Source: Candidatus Hydrogenedens sp. (GTDB taxonomy: Bacteria > Hydrogenedentota > Hydrogenedentia > Hydrogenedentales > Hydrogenedentaceae). From it: DNA of 64,000 nucleotides. The position numbers were made by a program, and so were the translations under genes. Location of the stretch: the NCBI GenBank assembly GCA_035361075.1, contig DAOSBX010000007.1:1-64000 (forward strand), in the 5' to 3' direction. The notes beneath the pieces are model-generated. The model saw only the letters and a list, made by a program, of their open reading frames with translations. It searched no databases and was not told the DNA's origin. Below are positions 53,180 to 62,101 of the stretch, piece after piece; positions within the stretch are counted from its first letter, which is position 1; every line of letters begins with the position of its first letter.

Positions 53180-54217
53180 ATGAATATGAAACAATTAAAA
53201 TCTTTATTTTTATTTACAATCTTTATAGGTTTGATTATAAGTTATTTCTCATGCAAATCTACATCTGCAAGAGAAAAGCCGATAAATAACACAACAAATG
53301 ATGACGTAATAACATTAAATGAATCTCTTAGTGAGATACTAAAAGAGTCTGCTTTGTTAAATGTAGTTATACGTCGTTTAGGTACTGAACAGCCTATTTC
53401 AATTTCTATATTAAATGGTTCAGAGACGCGTTGGGTAAAAATTGAAAAACCTGCAAAGGAAATTCCAGAGTTAATTTCACAAATCGCAAATGTTACAAAT
53501 ATGTCTATACAAAATAGTAACAATTATTTCTTTTTATATCCCGCGGAACAAACTATCTATGAAAATATGACAGCCCTATCTATGGAAGGGTTACCTAATA
53601 AGTACGACACAATTATCGTATCTGCTGCATTTGGAACTGGCACACAATTATTCAATGTCTTTAATAGTCTTAATTTTACTTATGGATGTAATATTGTTGC
53701 TGATAATAGTATTGCTGAATTGCCGTCGGGTGAGATTGTAATATCTAACTTGCCACTTTCTGTTGCCTTAGAAATGATACTAAAAAGTGCCAGAATTGTC
53801 CCACAAAACTTAAAATATTGTGCCACAGATAATTTTATATTTTATTATTCTATATTAAATAATCGCAAAAATGATTTGGAAAATTGTAAGGCTTTTGAGA
53901 ATGAAACCAAAAATCCTTTATTAGAAAAAGAAGTCCTTATTTCTCTTCCTAAGCCAGTAACATTAAACAATAGAATATCATTACCTTTTTATTATGGAGC
54001 AGAACCGTTATCAAAGGTTGTATCCGTGATTGCCAATCAAACAGGTTTGTCCATAGAAATAATGCCAGGTACAGAGATGCTTCCTGTAAATCCGTGTTAT
54101 TTAAATAAACTGAAATTAAAAACGGCTCTTGACTTAATTACATTTCAATGGTTAGACAAAACATATATATATACTATCAAAGACGAAACAATAGTTTTTA
54201 TGAAATCGGGACAATAA
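53180..54217 (+). CDS. STN-domain lipoprotein (secretin/TonB short N-terminal domains)
   Basis: This 345-residue protein has a lipoprotein signal (LIISYFSCKSTS). It carries three STN-like domains, the small alpha/beta domain found at the start of secretins and TonB-dependent receptors: around 50-125, 155-225 (LNFTYGCNIVADNSI then EIVISNLPLSVALEMILK) and 270-345 (LSKVVSVIANQTGLSIEI, KTALDLITFQW). It has no secretin or beta-barrel domain, so it cannot form a pore by itself. Its operon position before TonB- and ExbB-like genes suggests a periplasmic adaptor or regulator that engages the TonB-like protein. The ribosome site is absent or weak. Confidence 0.75.
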   Translation: MNMKQLKSLFLFTIFIGLIISYFSCKSTSAREKPINNTTNDDVITLNESLSEILKESALLNVVIRRLGTEQPISISILNGSETRWVKIEKPAKEIPELISQIANVTNMSIQNSNNYFFLYPAEQTIYENMTALSMEGLPNKYDTIIVSAAFGTGTQLFNVFNSLNFTYGCNIVADNSIAELPSGEIVISNLPLSVALEMILKSARIVPQNLKYCATDNFIFYYSILNNRKNDLENCKAFENETKNPLLEKEVLISLPKPVTLNNRISLPFYYGAEPLSKVVSVIANQTGLSIEIMPGTEMLPVNPCYLNKLKLKTALDLITFQWLDKTYIYTIKDETIVFMKSGQ

Positions 54218-54238
54218 AGTTAAAAAGAATGTCTCTCG

Positions 54239-55234
54239 ATGATTATAAGGGTTACTTCAATTTCAGTGGATAAAAAATCGTTGTACTTACGTCGTATGAG
54301 TTTTTATATTGTGACTTCAATAGCAATGCATTTTCTTTTTTTGTCATTATTGATGAAACTTCCTGTTCGTTCTCAAGTCGCATTATTTCCAGAAAAGACA
54401 CAACCCATTGTAGTTAAATTTATAAATCAAGAACAACAAAAATCAATTAAGAAACTTGTGGAAGTATCTCAACCTTCCGAAGAGAAACCTCAAAATACAG
54501 AAAATATTGCTGAAGTAAATACAGTTGCATCAGGTCTCGAGGTAAAACAAGGAGATAAACCAGGCCCTCTTTTAAACGAGAAGTCGGATTATGAAACATT
54601 AGGTTCAGAATCTAAAAAAATGCAAGTTGCAAATGTAATTCCTAAAAAAGATTTATCTCAAACAATAACGTCAGAAAATATAACAGATAAAAAAGGTGTT
54701 TCAGCAAAAAAAATATTAAAGGGAAATAATGATAGTCCTAAGGTAGTGATGGAAGAAAAAAGTAGTCCCTTTAAACCAAAAGATACGGATTCAGAAAATA
54801 AGACAGGTGCCAAACAAGTACAGGAGGATACAGAAAATCCATCAGATTTATTAAAATCTTTTTCTAAGAAACCCCAAGGTAAAATATATAATCAAGTAAA
54901 AAAAGAGGGAATCCTTGGTTTTGAAGCTCTCCAAGACCAATTAGCACCCTATTTAAGGCAGATTCAAAAGAAGGTAGAACAATACTGGATTCATTTTTTG
55001 CTTACTCGTTATTCAGGAACAAAATCTACAGAAGTTATTATCGATTGCGAGATAAATTCAGAAGGTAAAATTGTTAAAATAGAAGTGGTCGGGCAACCTG
55101 ATGACCCATTTTATACGGCAATTTGTAAAGAAGCTTTGCAAAAGGCTTCACCGTTTTCTCCATTTTCATTTCAGGTGCCAGATATATATCAGAATAAAAA
55201 CTTGCAAATACGTTGGACTTTCCGTTTTATGTAA
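54239..55234 (+). CDS. TonB/TolA-like energy transducer
   Basis: This 331-residue protein has a short cytoplasmic start, one membrane helix (about 20-40, MSFYIVTSIAMHFLFLSLLM), a long Lys/Glu/Ser-rich spacer (about 50-225), and a TonB/TolA-type C-terminal domain (VEQYWIHFLLTRYSG, STEVIIDCEINSEGKIVKIE and VPDIYQNKNLQIRWTFRF). It should link the ExbB-like protein downstream to an outer-membrane partner. The start is ATG at 54239, 22 bases after the STN gene; the ribosome site is weak. The Ser/Lys/Glu spacer replaces the Pro-rich region of classical TonB. Confidence 0.75.
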   Translation: MIIRVTSISVDKKSLYLRRMSFYIVTSIAMHFLFLSLLMKLPVRSQVALFPEKTQPIVVKFINQEQQKSIKKLVEVSQPSEEKPQNTENIAEVNTVASGLEVKQGDKPGPLLNEKSDYETLGSESKKMQVANVIPKKDLSQTITSENITDKKGVSAKKILKGNNDSPKVVMEEKSSPFKPKDTDSENKTGAKQVQEDTENPSDLLKSFSKKPQGKIYNQVKKEGILGFEALQDQLAPYLRQIQKKVEQYWIHFLLTRYSGTKSTEVIIDCEINSEGKIVKIEVVGQPDDPFYTAICKEALQKASPFSPFSFQVPDIYQNKNLQIRWTFRFM

Positions 55235-55245
55235 GGAGTTTAATG

Positions 55246-55860
55246 ATGAATTGGTGGAATATGTTGTATCAAGGTGGATGGGTTATGATACCTTTAGGGT
55301 TATGTTCAATTCTTTCATTGGCTATTATTTGTGAACGGTTTTTTGCATTGCGTAAGTTAAAAGTTATTCCTTCACATCTTGTTCAGTCGTTATCTTATGT
55401 ACATACAGAAAAGGATTTGGAGACTATTCGATTAACTTCTCAAAAGTCTTCGTCGCCATTAGGTGCGCTTATTAATGAAATTATAAACATGAAGAACGAA
55501 CCTAAAGAAGTTTTGATTGAACATATTCATATTTTAGGTAGGACGCAAATAACCAATCTTGAGCGGGGGCTAACACTCTTGCAGGTAATTGCAGTGATTA
55601 GTCCTCTTTTGGGACTGTTGGGAACTGTTTTAGGGATGGTTGATATATTTAATGTAATTACAGTAGGAGGGCTTGGAAATGCTCAAATGCTTGCACAAGG
55701 TATTTCCAAAGCCTTAATTACAACAGTAGTGGGACTTATTATTGCTATTCCATCATTGATGGCTTATCATTTGTATATACGTAGGGTAGAAGAAATTGGC
55801 ATTGAGTTACAAGAAATAGTTATTCCTTTCTTAACACGGGTAAAGAATATAGTGCAGTAA
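55246..55860 (+). CDS. exbB: MotA/TolQ/ExbB proton-channel protein (second copy)
   Basis: The start is taken as the ATG at 55246 (or the adjacent one at 55243), with AAGGAG at 55233-55238; the open frame to 55213 would overlap the TonB gene. The 204-residue protein has three membrane segments, including LTLLQVIAVISPLLGLLGTV (family core) and ISKALITTVVGLIIAIPSLM. It pairs with the TonB-like gene it overlaps at its ribosome site. No ExbD gene follows; the only ExbD in the window is in the first cluster (20336). Either this ExbB works with that ExbD, or with a protein elsewhere. Confidence 0.9.
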   Translation: MNWWNMLYQGGWVMIPLGLCSILSLAIICERFFALRKLKVIPSHLVQSLSYVHTEKDLETIRLTSQKSSSPLGALINEIINMKNEPKEVLIEHIHILGRTQITNLERGLTLLQVIAVISPLLGLLGTVLGMVDIFNVITVGGLGNAQMLAQGISKALITTVVGLIIAIPSLMAYHLYIRRVEEIGIELQEIVIPFLTRVKNIVQ

Positions 55861-55917
55861 TGAGAACTTATTTTTTGTATAATATTAACTAATAATACTC
55901 TTATGGAGGCATTGTTC

Positions 55918-56070
55918 ATGAAAGAATTGATTAAAGAATTCTGGGATTTTATGAAAGTTCGTAAGAAATATTGGCTTGCCCCGATTATCATTACACTACT
56001 TTTATTGGCTGCATTATTTATATTTGCTGGAAATGCAGGCGTGATTTCCCCGTTTATTTATGCATTATAA
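55918..56070 (+). CDS. DUF5989-family small membrane protein
   Basis: This 50-residue protein starts MKELIKEFWDFMKVRKKYW, then a single hydrophobic helix (PIIITLLLLAALFIFAGN) and ends VISPFIYAL. This is the DUF5989 pattern I know from short proteins beside carbamoyltransferase and SxtJ genes in glycan or natural-product loci. GGAGG (within ATGGAGGC) lies ten bases before the start. A carbamoyltransferase does occur in this window (63131), though 7 kb away. Function is unknown. Confidence 0.7.
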   Translation: MKELIKEFWDFMKVRKKYWLAPIIITLLLLAALFIFAGNAGVISPFIYAL

Positions 56071-56142
56071 TTTTTTTTGGGAAGTCATGTTCTTTCATAA
56101 AAGTAGAGGTTGTTCTTTTCCGTTTTAAGGTAATTATAAGCA

Positions 56143-59100
56143 ATGACCAAGGTTTTTAATGTTCGGTTTGTTTTATTTTGTATTCTTTTACTTGCGGTAT
56201 TTCTAAGGGTTTGGTATTTGTATGAGATTTATCGCTATGCACCTGATTATTCAGCATTACAACAAGACCCAGAAGTTCAGGATTATTTTGCACGGGCTAT
56301 TTTGACAGGTGATTGGAGTGTTCCTGAAGGTGTAACTGACCCTGAAATGCGAACAACTCCTTTTTTTCGTCCTCCAGGGCATGGTTATTTTTTAAGTTTC
56401 CTATATCGATTTATTTCCGATAGCTACATGACTCCCCGAATTATCAACGCTATTGCGGGAATATTGACAGTCTTATTGTCCTATTATTTAGGTAAAGCGA
56501 TATTTAATGAATGGGTAGGCGTAATATTTAGTTTTTTAGTCGCTACTTATGGTGTGTTTGTATATTGGGAAGGAGAGGTTAATGACCCCGCATTATTTGT
56601 CTTTTTTGTCGTGCTTATATTTTATATCCTATATCGGTGGAGTATTTATAAAAAGTGGTACTGGTGTATCTTATTAGGCTTAGTCATTGGTGCTTATGCT
56701 ACCATGAGGCCAAATATTCTTTCTTTTGGTCCTTTTATAGCTTTGTGGATGGTTTGGATTACATTAAAAGAGAGAAAGTATTTTGCATTTGTTCCTTCGT
56801 GGATTGCTCTTTTCATCTTTACTTTTATTCCTATCATACCAATTACCCTTCGAAATTATGTGGCATCGGGGGAGTGGGTTCTTATTTCAACGTACTTTGG
56901 TGAAAATTTATTTATCGGCAACAATCCAGAGGCTGATGGCACAACGCCATGGAATCAATATTTGCAAAAATTGGAGGGAACAGGAAACTGGACTGCACGT
57001 GATTATGTGAATGTGGTAAAGGGATTGGGAAAAGAATTAGGAATAAAAAATTTAAAGCATGCTGATGCTTCAAAAATATTTACACAAATGGCAATAGAGT
57101 ATATTAAAAATCATCCTAAGGAGACCGCAATACAGGTTTTAAAAAAAGCAATTCTTCTTTGGTGTCCTATCGAAATTACATGTAATAAAGTTGTTTATTA
57201 TGAGATAAAACATTATCCCCCGTTAAAATATCTACCAACATTTCCGTGGGCAGGTGGTCTCTTTATTACAGGAACAATGCTTCTGATTTTCAATATCAAG
57301 TCTGGATTTAAAAAAAAGAAACTATCTCAACTTTTCGTTTACTCTGATGGCACATATTCTGTGGAATTATTACTCATAATCTATTTATTTATTGCAACAT
57401 ATTTAGGCAGTTTTCTTATGTTTTTTGTAAATGGGAGAGCACGTGTCCCTGTAATACCCCTATTTCTTTTAATAGGTGCAAACGTCATTTATTTCTTATG
57501 GCTATGCCTTAAAAATAAAAATTATTTAGTTTTGACTCGTTGGTTATCCGTTCTTTTTATAAGTTTTATTTTTATCTCTGTAAAATGGGTTCCTTTTGAG
57601 CCAGATTTGGCGAGATGGCATTATCAACGAGCCGATTCTTATTTGAGACGAGGAGAGATAGAGAAAGCGTTGGAAGAGGCACAAACTCTTATTTATATGC
57701 CGAGAAGCTTACCCTATATGCACCATCGGTTGGGCAAAGACTTATATAAAGCAGGGTATTTTAAGGAAGCGAAGGAGCAATTTGAAAAAGGCATTCGTTT
57801 AGACCCAAGTTATCAAGATATGTTCTATTATCTTGGCAAAACCTATCTCGCATTAAAAGATGATGATAAAGCGGAGAAATATTTTAGAAAATCACTGGAG
57901 CTAAATCCAGATGATGCCCGTTCACATAATGAGATAGGTGAAATTCTTGAACGTCAAGGAAATTGGAAAGAAGCACTTGCCCACTATGAAAAGGCACTAA
58001 AAATTGTTCCTGATTTCACCTATGTTTTAGATAAATACGGTAGAATACTTTCATCACAAGGACGTTCTGAAGAGGCGTTGGCTTTTTATAAAAAGGCATT
58101 AGAGACAGACCCATCATATCAAGATGTTTACTATCTTATTGGAAGGGAACTGAGAAATTTGGGGCGACTTGAAGAAGCACGAAATACCTTAGTAAAAGCG
58201 ATAGAATTAAATCCCAAAGATGCAAGGGCACTTTGCGAACTGGGAAATATTCTTGCGGATGATGGTGAATGGGACACCGCAGGAGACTATTATCAACAGG
58301 CAATATCTGCAAAGCCAGACTTTGCTTATGCCTATGAACGTTTGGGGAGAATTTTGTTTGCCAAAGATAACTTGAATGAAGCAGAGAATAGCTTTAAAAA
58401 AGCCATCGAGTTAAATCCTGAATATCAGGATAGTATTTACCTTTTAGGCTGTGTGGTAAAAAAACAGGAGCGATTAAATGAAGCAGAAACATATTTCCGA
58501 AAAGCAGTGGAACTAAATGTAAGAGATGCCAGAGCATGGAATGAATTGGGTGAAATAATGGAGATAAAAAAAGACTATGAACAGGCGGTTTATTGTTATG
58601 AGAAAGCATTAGAGGCATACCCACAATTTTCCTATGTTATTGCTAAAATGGGGGCTATTTACGCTAATCAGGGGGAGTATGAAAAGTCGTTGGAAAAATT
58701 GAAATTGGCTCTAAATGTTAACCCAGATTTCCAGAACGTTTGTTACATGATAGGACAGGTATTATCTCGAATGGGAAACAAAGAAGAGGCAATAACTTAT
58801 CTTGAAAAGGCGATAAAAATGAACCCTAACGATGCACGGGCTCATAGGGAATTAGCCATTTTGATACAAGATGATGACCCAGAGAAGGCTATTGAACATT
58901 TTAAGAAGGCATTAGAAATTGTTCCCGATTTCACATTGGTATTAAATAATTGGGGAAGTTTATTAGTAAAGTTAAATAAATGGGATGAAGCAGAAAAAAA
59001 GTTTTACGAGGCACTGAAAATAAGACCTAACGATGAGTTGGCATATTATAACTTGGCACAATTGGCGGAAAAACGAGGGAATACTGAGGAGGCTATCGAA

Positions 59101-59925
59101 TTATATCAAAAAGGTATGGTAAACAGCCCCGATAATTCTTATATCCCTTATGATTTGGGAGTTTTGTATGACAGAATGGGAAGAATGAAAGAGGCTGAAG
59201 AAATGTATAATAAGGCCCTTGAAATAGACGATAAAAATCCATTGGCATATAATAATTTAGGATATCATGCTTTTTTGGCAGGTGATATGGATAAAGCAAT
59301 AGAGTTTTATCAAAAGTCGTTATCTATAAAACCCGACTTGATAAATGCACTCTATAATATTGCGGAGGCTTTTTATGCAAAAGGTGAATTGGAAAAGGTA
59401 ATTTCATATTTTGAAAAAGCATTGGAAAAACAACCTAAAGACCATAATCTTCATAACGCATTAGGATTTTATGCACTTCAAGTCAATATGTATGATTTGG
59501 CAGAAAAACATCTAAAAGAGGCAATAAATTTGCAATATAAATTTCCACTTGCTTGGAGAAATTTAGGCAATCTATATAAAATCCAAAAACGATATGATGA
59601 GGCAGAGAAAGCGTATAAAACAGCCATTGAAATTTATCCCAGTGACGGGGAAGGGTGGGCTGATTATGCTTTATTTAAAAAGGAAGCAGGACATTTTGAA
59701 GAAGCATTATCTCTGTTTCAAGAAGCATTGAGACGATATAAAGATAAAGAGAATATATCTAACGAGAGTATCGTGAAAGCCCTACTTGAAATCGCTGATG
59801 TGTATTTAATGCTAAACCAGAAAGAAAAAGCTAATGAGATTCTTGAGGAAGTACTAAAAATACAACCTGATAATGAAGATGTTAAAAGAATGCTAACAAA
59901 GATAGATAAAGTAGAAAAGCATTAA
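56143..59925 (+). CDS. Giant membrane glycosyltransferase fused to ~20 TPR repeats
   Basis: This 1260-residue protein has ~480 N-terminal residues with about ten membrane helices and a PMT/ArnT (GT39/GT83)-like loop (RTTPFFRPPGHGYFLSF and FGENLFIGNNPEADGTTPW), a type that transfers sugars from polyprenyl phosphates. From about 490 to the end are roughly 20 TPR units of 34 residues, such as EKALEEAQTLIYMPRSLPYM and AEKYFRKSLELNPDDARSHN. The TPR part would be periplasmic and bind a partner or substrate, as in O-GlcNAc-like or protein-glycosylation systems. The two GT2 genes in the window could supply its lipid-linked sugar. The next gene starts on the other strand after eight bases. Confidence 0.88.
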   Translation: MTKVFNVRFVLFCILLLAVFLRVWYLYEIYRYAPDYSALQQDPEVQDYFARAILTGDWSVPEGVTDPEMRTTPFFRPPGHGYFLSFLYRFISDSYMTPRIINAIAGILTVLLSYYLGKAIFNEWVGVIFSFLVATYGVFVYWEGEVNDPALFVFFVVLIFYILYRWSIYKKWYWCILLGLVIGAYATMRPNILSFGPFIALWMVWITLKERKYFAFVPSWIALFIFTFIPIIPITLRNYVASGEWVLISTYFGENLFIGNNPEADGTTPWNQYLQKLEGTGNWTARDYVNVVKGLGKELGIKNLKHADASKIFTQMAIEYIKNHPKETAIQVLKKAILLWCPIEITCNKVVYYEIKHYPPLKYLPTFPWAGGLFITGTMLLIFNIKSGFKKKKLSQLFVYSDGTYSVELLLIIYLFIATYLGSFLMFFVNGRARVPVIPLFLLIGANVIYFLWLCLKNKNYLVLTRWLSVLFISFIFISVKWVPFEPDLARWHYQRADSYLRRGEIEKALEEAQTLIYMPRSLPYMHHRLGKDLYKAGYFKEAKEQFEKGIRLDPSYQDMFYYLGKTYLALKDDDKAEKYFRKSLELNPDDARSHNEIGEILERQGNWKEALAHYEKALKIVPDFTYVLDKYGRILSSQGRSEEALAFYKKALETDPSYQDVYYLIGRELRNLGRLEEARNTLVKAIELNPKDARALCELGNILADDGEWDTAGDYYQQAISAKPDFAYAYERLGRILFAKDNLNEAENSFKKAIELNPEYQDSIYLLGCVVKKQERLNEAETYFRKAVELNVRDARAWNELGEIMEIKKDYEQAVYCYEKALEAYPQFSYVIAKMGAIYANQGEYEKSLEKLKLALNVNPDFQNVCYMIGQVLSRMGNKEEAITYLEKAIKMNPNDARAHRELAILIQDDDPEKAIEHFKKALEIVPDFTLVLNNWGSLLVKLNKWDEAEKKFYEALKIRPNDELAYYNLAQLAEKRGNTEEAIELYQKGMVNSPDNSYIPYDLGVLYDRMGRMKEAEEMYNKALEIDDKNPLAYNNLGYHAFLAGDMDKAIEFYQKSLSIKPDLINALYNIAEAFYAKGELEKVISYFEKALEKQPKDHNLHNALGFYALQVNMYDLAEKHLKEAINLQYKFPLAWRNLGNLYKIQKRYDEAEKAYKTAIEIYPSDGEGWADYALFKKEAGHFEEALSLFQEALRRYKDKENISNESIVKALLEIADVYLMLNQKEKANEILEEVLKIQPDNEDVKRMLTKIDKVEKH

Positions 59926-59932
59926 CTTTGAT

Positions 59933-61123
59933 TTAGGAAACAAGGCTATTCAAACAAGTACATATATACTCTACTGTTTCTTCTGATATGCCATCATAAA
60001 AAGGTAAGGCTAATAGATAAGGGTAAACACTGTTTGCATTGGGGCAGGATGAACTATCTATTAAAGGAGCCACGTTATCAATGACTTCTTCTTCAAAGGC
60101 AGTATCAATACCACGGAATAAAAGGGAACGGCATGCTTTACGTGCATTTATAGGGAGGATAATAGTAAACATGTAATAGGAAGGGGTATTGTCACTATCT
60201 ACATAAGGAATGTGTATTTTATCAGAAAGTAATTTCCGATATAATTGTGCAGTTTCATTCCGATGTTCAATCCTTGATATGAGAGAGGGCAATTTTTCTA
60301 TTCCAATAGCGGATTGTAATGGGTTATAAATTATATTTTCAGGTGGAACACTCTGAAACTTGCGGTATATAAATTCTATGATTTTGAAGAAGAATCGTTG
60401 AGTTCTAAAAAATAGAATAAGGTACATCAATTTTGAGTTATACAAAGTTTGTTCAAATTGGATAGATTTTGCTTTTTTCTTAATTTCTTTTAAGTCTTGC
60501 TTTAATTGTAGGTTATAATTTCTTATGTAGTTTATTAATGTCTCGTCTTGACTGACAACCATCCCGCCACCATATGTGTTAATTGGCTTTGAAATATCAA
60601 AACTAAAAAAACCGGCATATCCGAATGTTCCTACAAATTTATCCTTCACTTTGGCACCACATGCATGGGCACAATCTTCAATAACGGGGATATTGTGATA
60701 GTCCGCTATCTCACATATCTCTTTTATGAGACACGGATTTCCAAAGGTATGCAAAGCGATAATTGCTTTTGTTCTTTTTGTAATTTGTTTAGAAACAGTT
60801 TCAGGTGTAATATTAAGTGTTTTAGGGTCTATATCTGCACAAACAGGTTTTGCTCCTAATGATTCAATTATGTTAACCAGTGCTTTTAATGTAAGGGCAG
60901 GAATAATGATTTCGTCCCCATTTTGTATTTTAAGATGTTGTAATATAAGTTTTAATCCAACCCGTCCCGACGATACAGAAACGCCATTTTTTGAGCCAAG
61001 TAAATTAGCAAAATCCTCTTCCCACTTAGCAATAAGAAGTTCATTAGTTAATAATGCTTCTGGCGGATTTAGCACTTGCTTGTATTCAGCAGGTAAAATA
61101 TATACCCATCGACGTGGTATCAT
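59933..61123 (-). CDS. DegT/DnrJ/EryC1/StrS-family PLP aminotransferase
   Basis: This 396-residue PLP enzyme aminates a keto-sugar, typically in nucleotide-sugar synthesis for glycans or antibiotics. The lysine that binds PLP is Lys179 in FFSFDISKPINTYGGGM; the acidic cofactor residue is in VIEDCAHACGAKV. The substrate-binding N-terminal residues (SKNGVSVSSGRVGLKLIL) are typical. It is convergent with the GT-TPR gene (eight bases) and is divergent from the flippase-like gene across 30 bases, so transcription of both may be coordinated. Confidence 0.92.
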   Translation of the reverse strand: MIPRRWVYILPAEYKQVLNPPEALLTNELLIAKWEEDFANLLGSKNGVSVSSGRVGLKLILQHLKIQNGDEIIIPALTLKALVNIIESLGAKPVCADIDPKTLNITPETVSKQITKRTKAIIALHTFGNPCLIKEICEIADYHNIPVIEDCAHACGAKVKDKFVGTFGYAGFFSFDISKPINTYGGGMVVSQDETLINYIRNYNLQLKQDLKEIKKKAKSIQFEQTLYNSKLMYLILFFRTQRFFFKIIEFIYRKFQSVPPENIIYNPLQSAIGIEKLPSLISRIEHRNETAQLYRKLLSDKIHIPYVDSDNTPSYYMFTIILPINARKACRSLLFRGIDTAFEEEVIDNVAPLIDSSSCPNANSVYPYLLALPFYDGISEETVEYICTCLNSLVS

Positions 61124-61153
61124 TAAACATCCTTAATAAATAAAGTAATTTCA

Positions 61154-62101
61154 ATGATTCATTTTAGTAAAAATAAGATACAGAATGCAGTTCACCTTTC
61201 AGGTTTTATTATTTTAGCAATTCTTACTATTGTTGGTGTATATCAACTTAAATCAGAGAATTTGCTGGAGATAAAGAATATTATAACAAGTAGATGGGGA
61301 CTTTTTTTAGGGGCTTGTGGATTAAGACTTGCAGATTGGATTTTAGATTTTATGTTATGGCGTTCTGTCGTAGTCCGTGCGAGGGCGAAGTCTCCATTTG
61401 TAGAAAACCTATGGATTTATTTATCACAAGGGGCTGGAATCGTTTTGCCAGCTCAGTTAGGAAGAGTTTTGCGAGCATATGTATTGTCGAAGGCAACAAA
61501 ACAACCGATAACAAAAACAGTGTCCATCGAGTTTTTTTATTTGCTTTGTGTATGTGAAGGTGCCATAGTAGTTATTTTGATTTCATTAGGGTTTTATTCA
61601 GGCTTTTTCATGATTCCTCTCGGGTTATGCTTTGTGTCTTTATTTTTGTTTCCGGTAGTATTGAAAATATCGAACTATTTGTTAAAAAAATGGAATATTT
61701 TTATTCCAGAAGAATTGTTCGATTTTCATTATGTAATTATATTAAGTGTTCTTTGTTCTATTGGCTGGGCAATAAATGGAATTATGTTTTATTTACTATT
61801 AGGTGGTAGTGAATCAGGGTTATATTTGTCTCAGGTTCAGATTATTATTTTGGGAAATATATTATTGGCAATTTGTAGCGGTATCCCTGGAGGTATAGGT
61901 ATTATAGAGACGACGTTAAGCATTTCGCTTCACTGGATAAATATTCAATTGCCAGAAATAATTGTTTCTATTGGTTTGTTTCGTATAATTACATTTTGGA
62001 TATGGATTCCTTTTGGTTGGTTAGCCCTGTTTAAATTGAAATTACATAAACTTGCAATGTTGGTGAACGATTCAAATGGTTCTTTTATTGAAAAATCTTA
62101 G
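61154..62101 (+). CDS. LPG-synthase-TM-like flippase/membrane protein (UPF0104 type)
   Basis: This 315-residue polytopic protein of about eight helices has the UPF0104/LPG synthase transmembrane-domain signature: RSVVVRARAKSPFVENLWIY, VLPAQLGRVLRAYVLSKATK, and the GIPGGIGIIETTLSI segment. The family includes flippases for polyprenyl-linked or phospholipid substrates, often lacking the synthase domain. Here it stands before a radical SAM enzyme and a carbamoyltransferase, and would export or flip a lipid-linked intermediate. The end overlaps the next gene by 26 bases, so they are translationally coupled. Confidence 0.82.
   Translation: MIHFSKNKIQNAVHLSGFIILAILTIVGVYQLKSENLLEIKNIITSRWGLFLGACGLRLADWILDFMLWRSVVVRARAKSPFVENLWIYLSQGAGIVLPAQLGRVLRAYVLSKATKQPITKTVSIEFFYLLCVCEGAIVVILISLGFYSGFFMIPLGLCFVSLFLFPVVLKISNYLLKKWNIFIPEELFDFHYVIILSVLCSIGWAINGIMFYLLLGGSESGLYLSQVQIIILGNILLAICSGIPGGIGIIETTLSISLHWINIQLPEIIVSIGLFRIITFWIWIPFGWLALFKLKLHKLAMLVNDSNGSFIEKS

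Noticed and set aside
56783..57010. Extra plus-strand frames inside the GT-TPR gene
   Set aside because: Alternative frames within a strongly supported long gene; no ribosome site.
57601..59900. Possible DNA tandem repeats in the TPR region
   Set aside because: Protein repeats (34-residue TPR) have diverged at the DNA level, so they are not a nucleotide tandem array.
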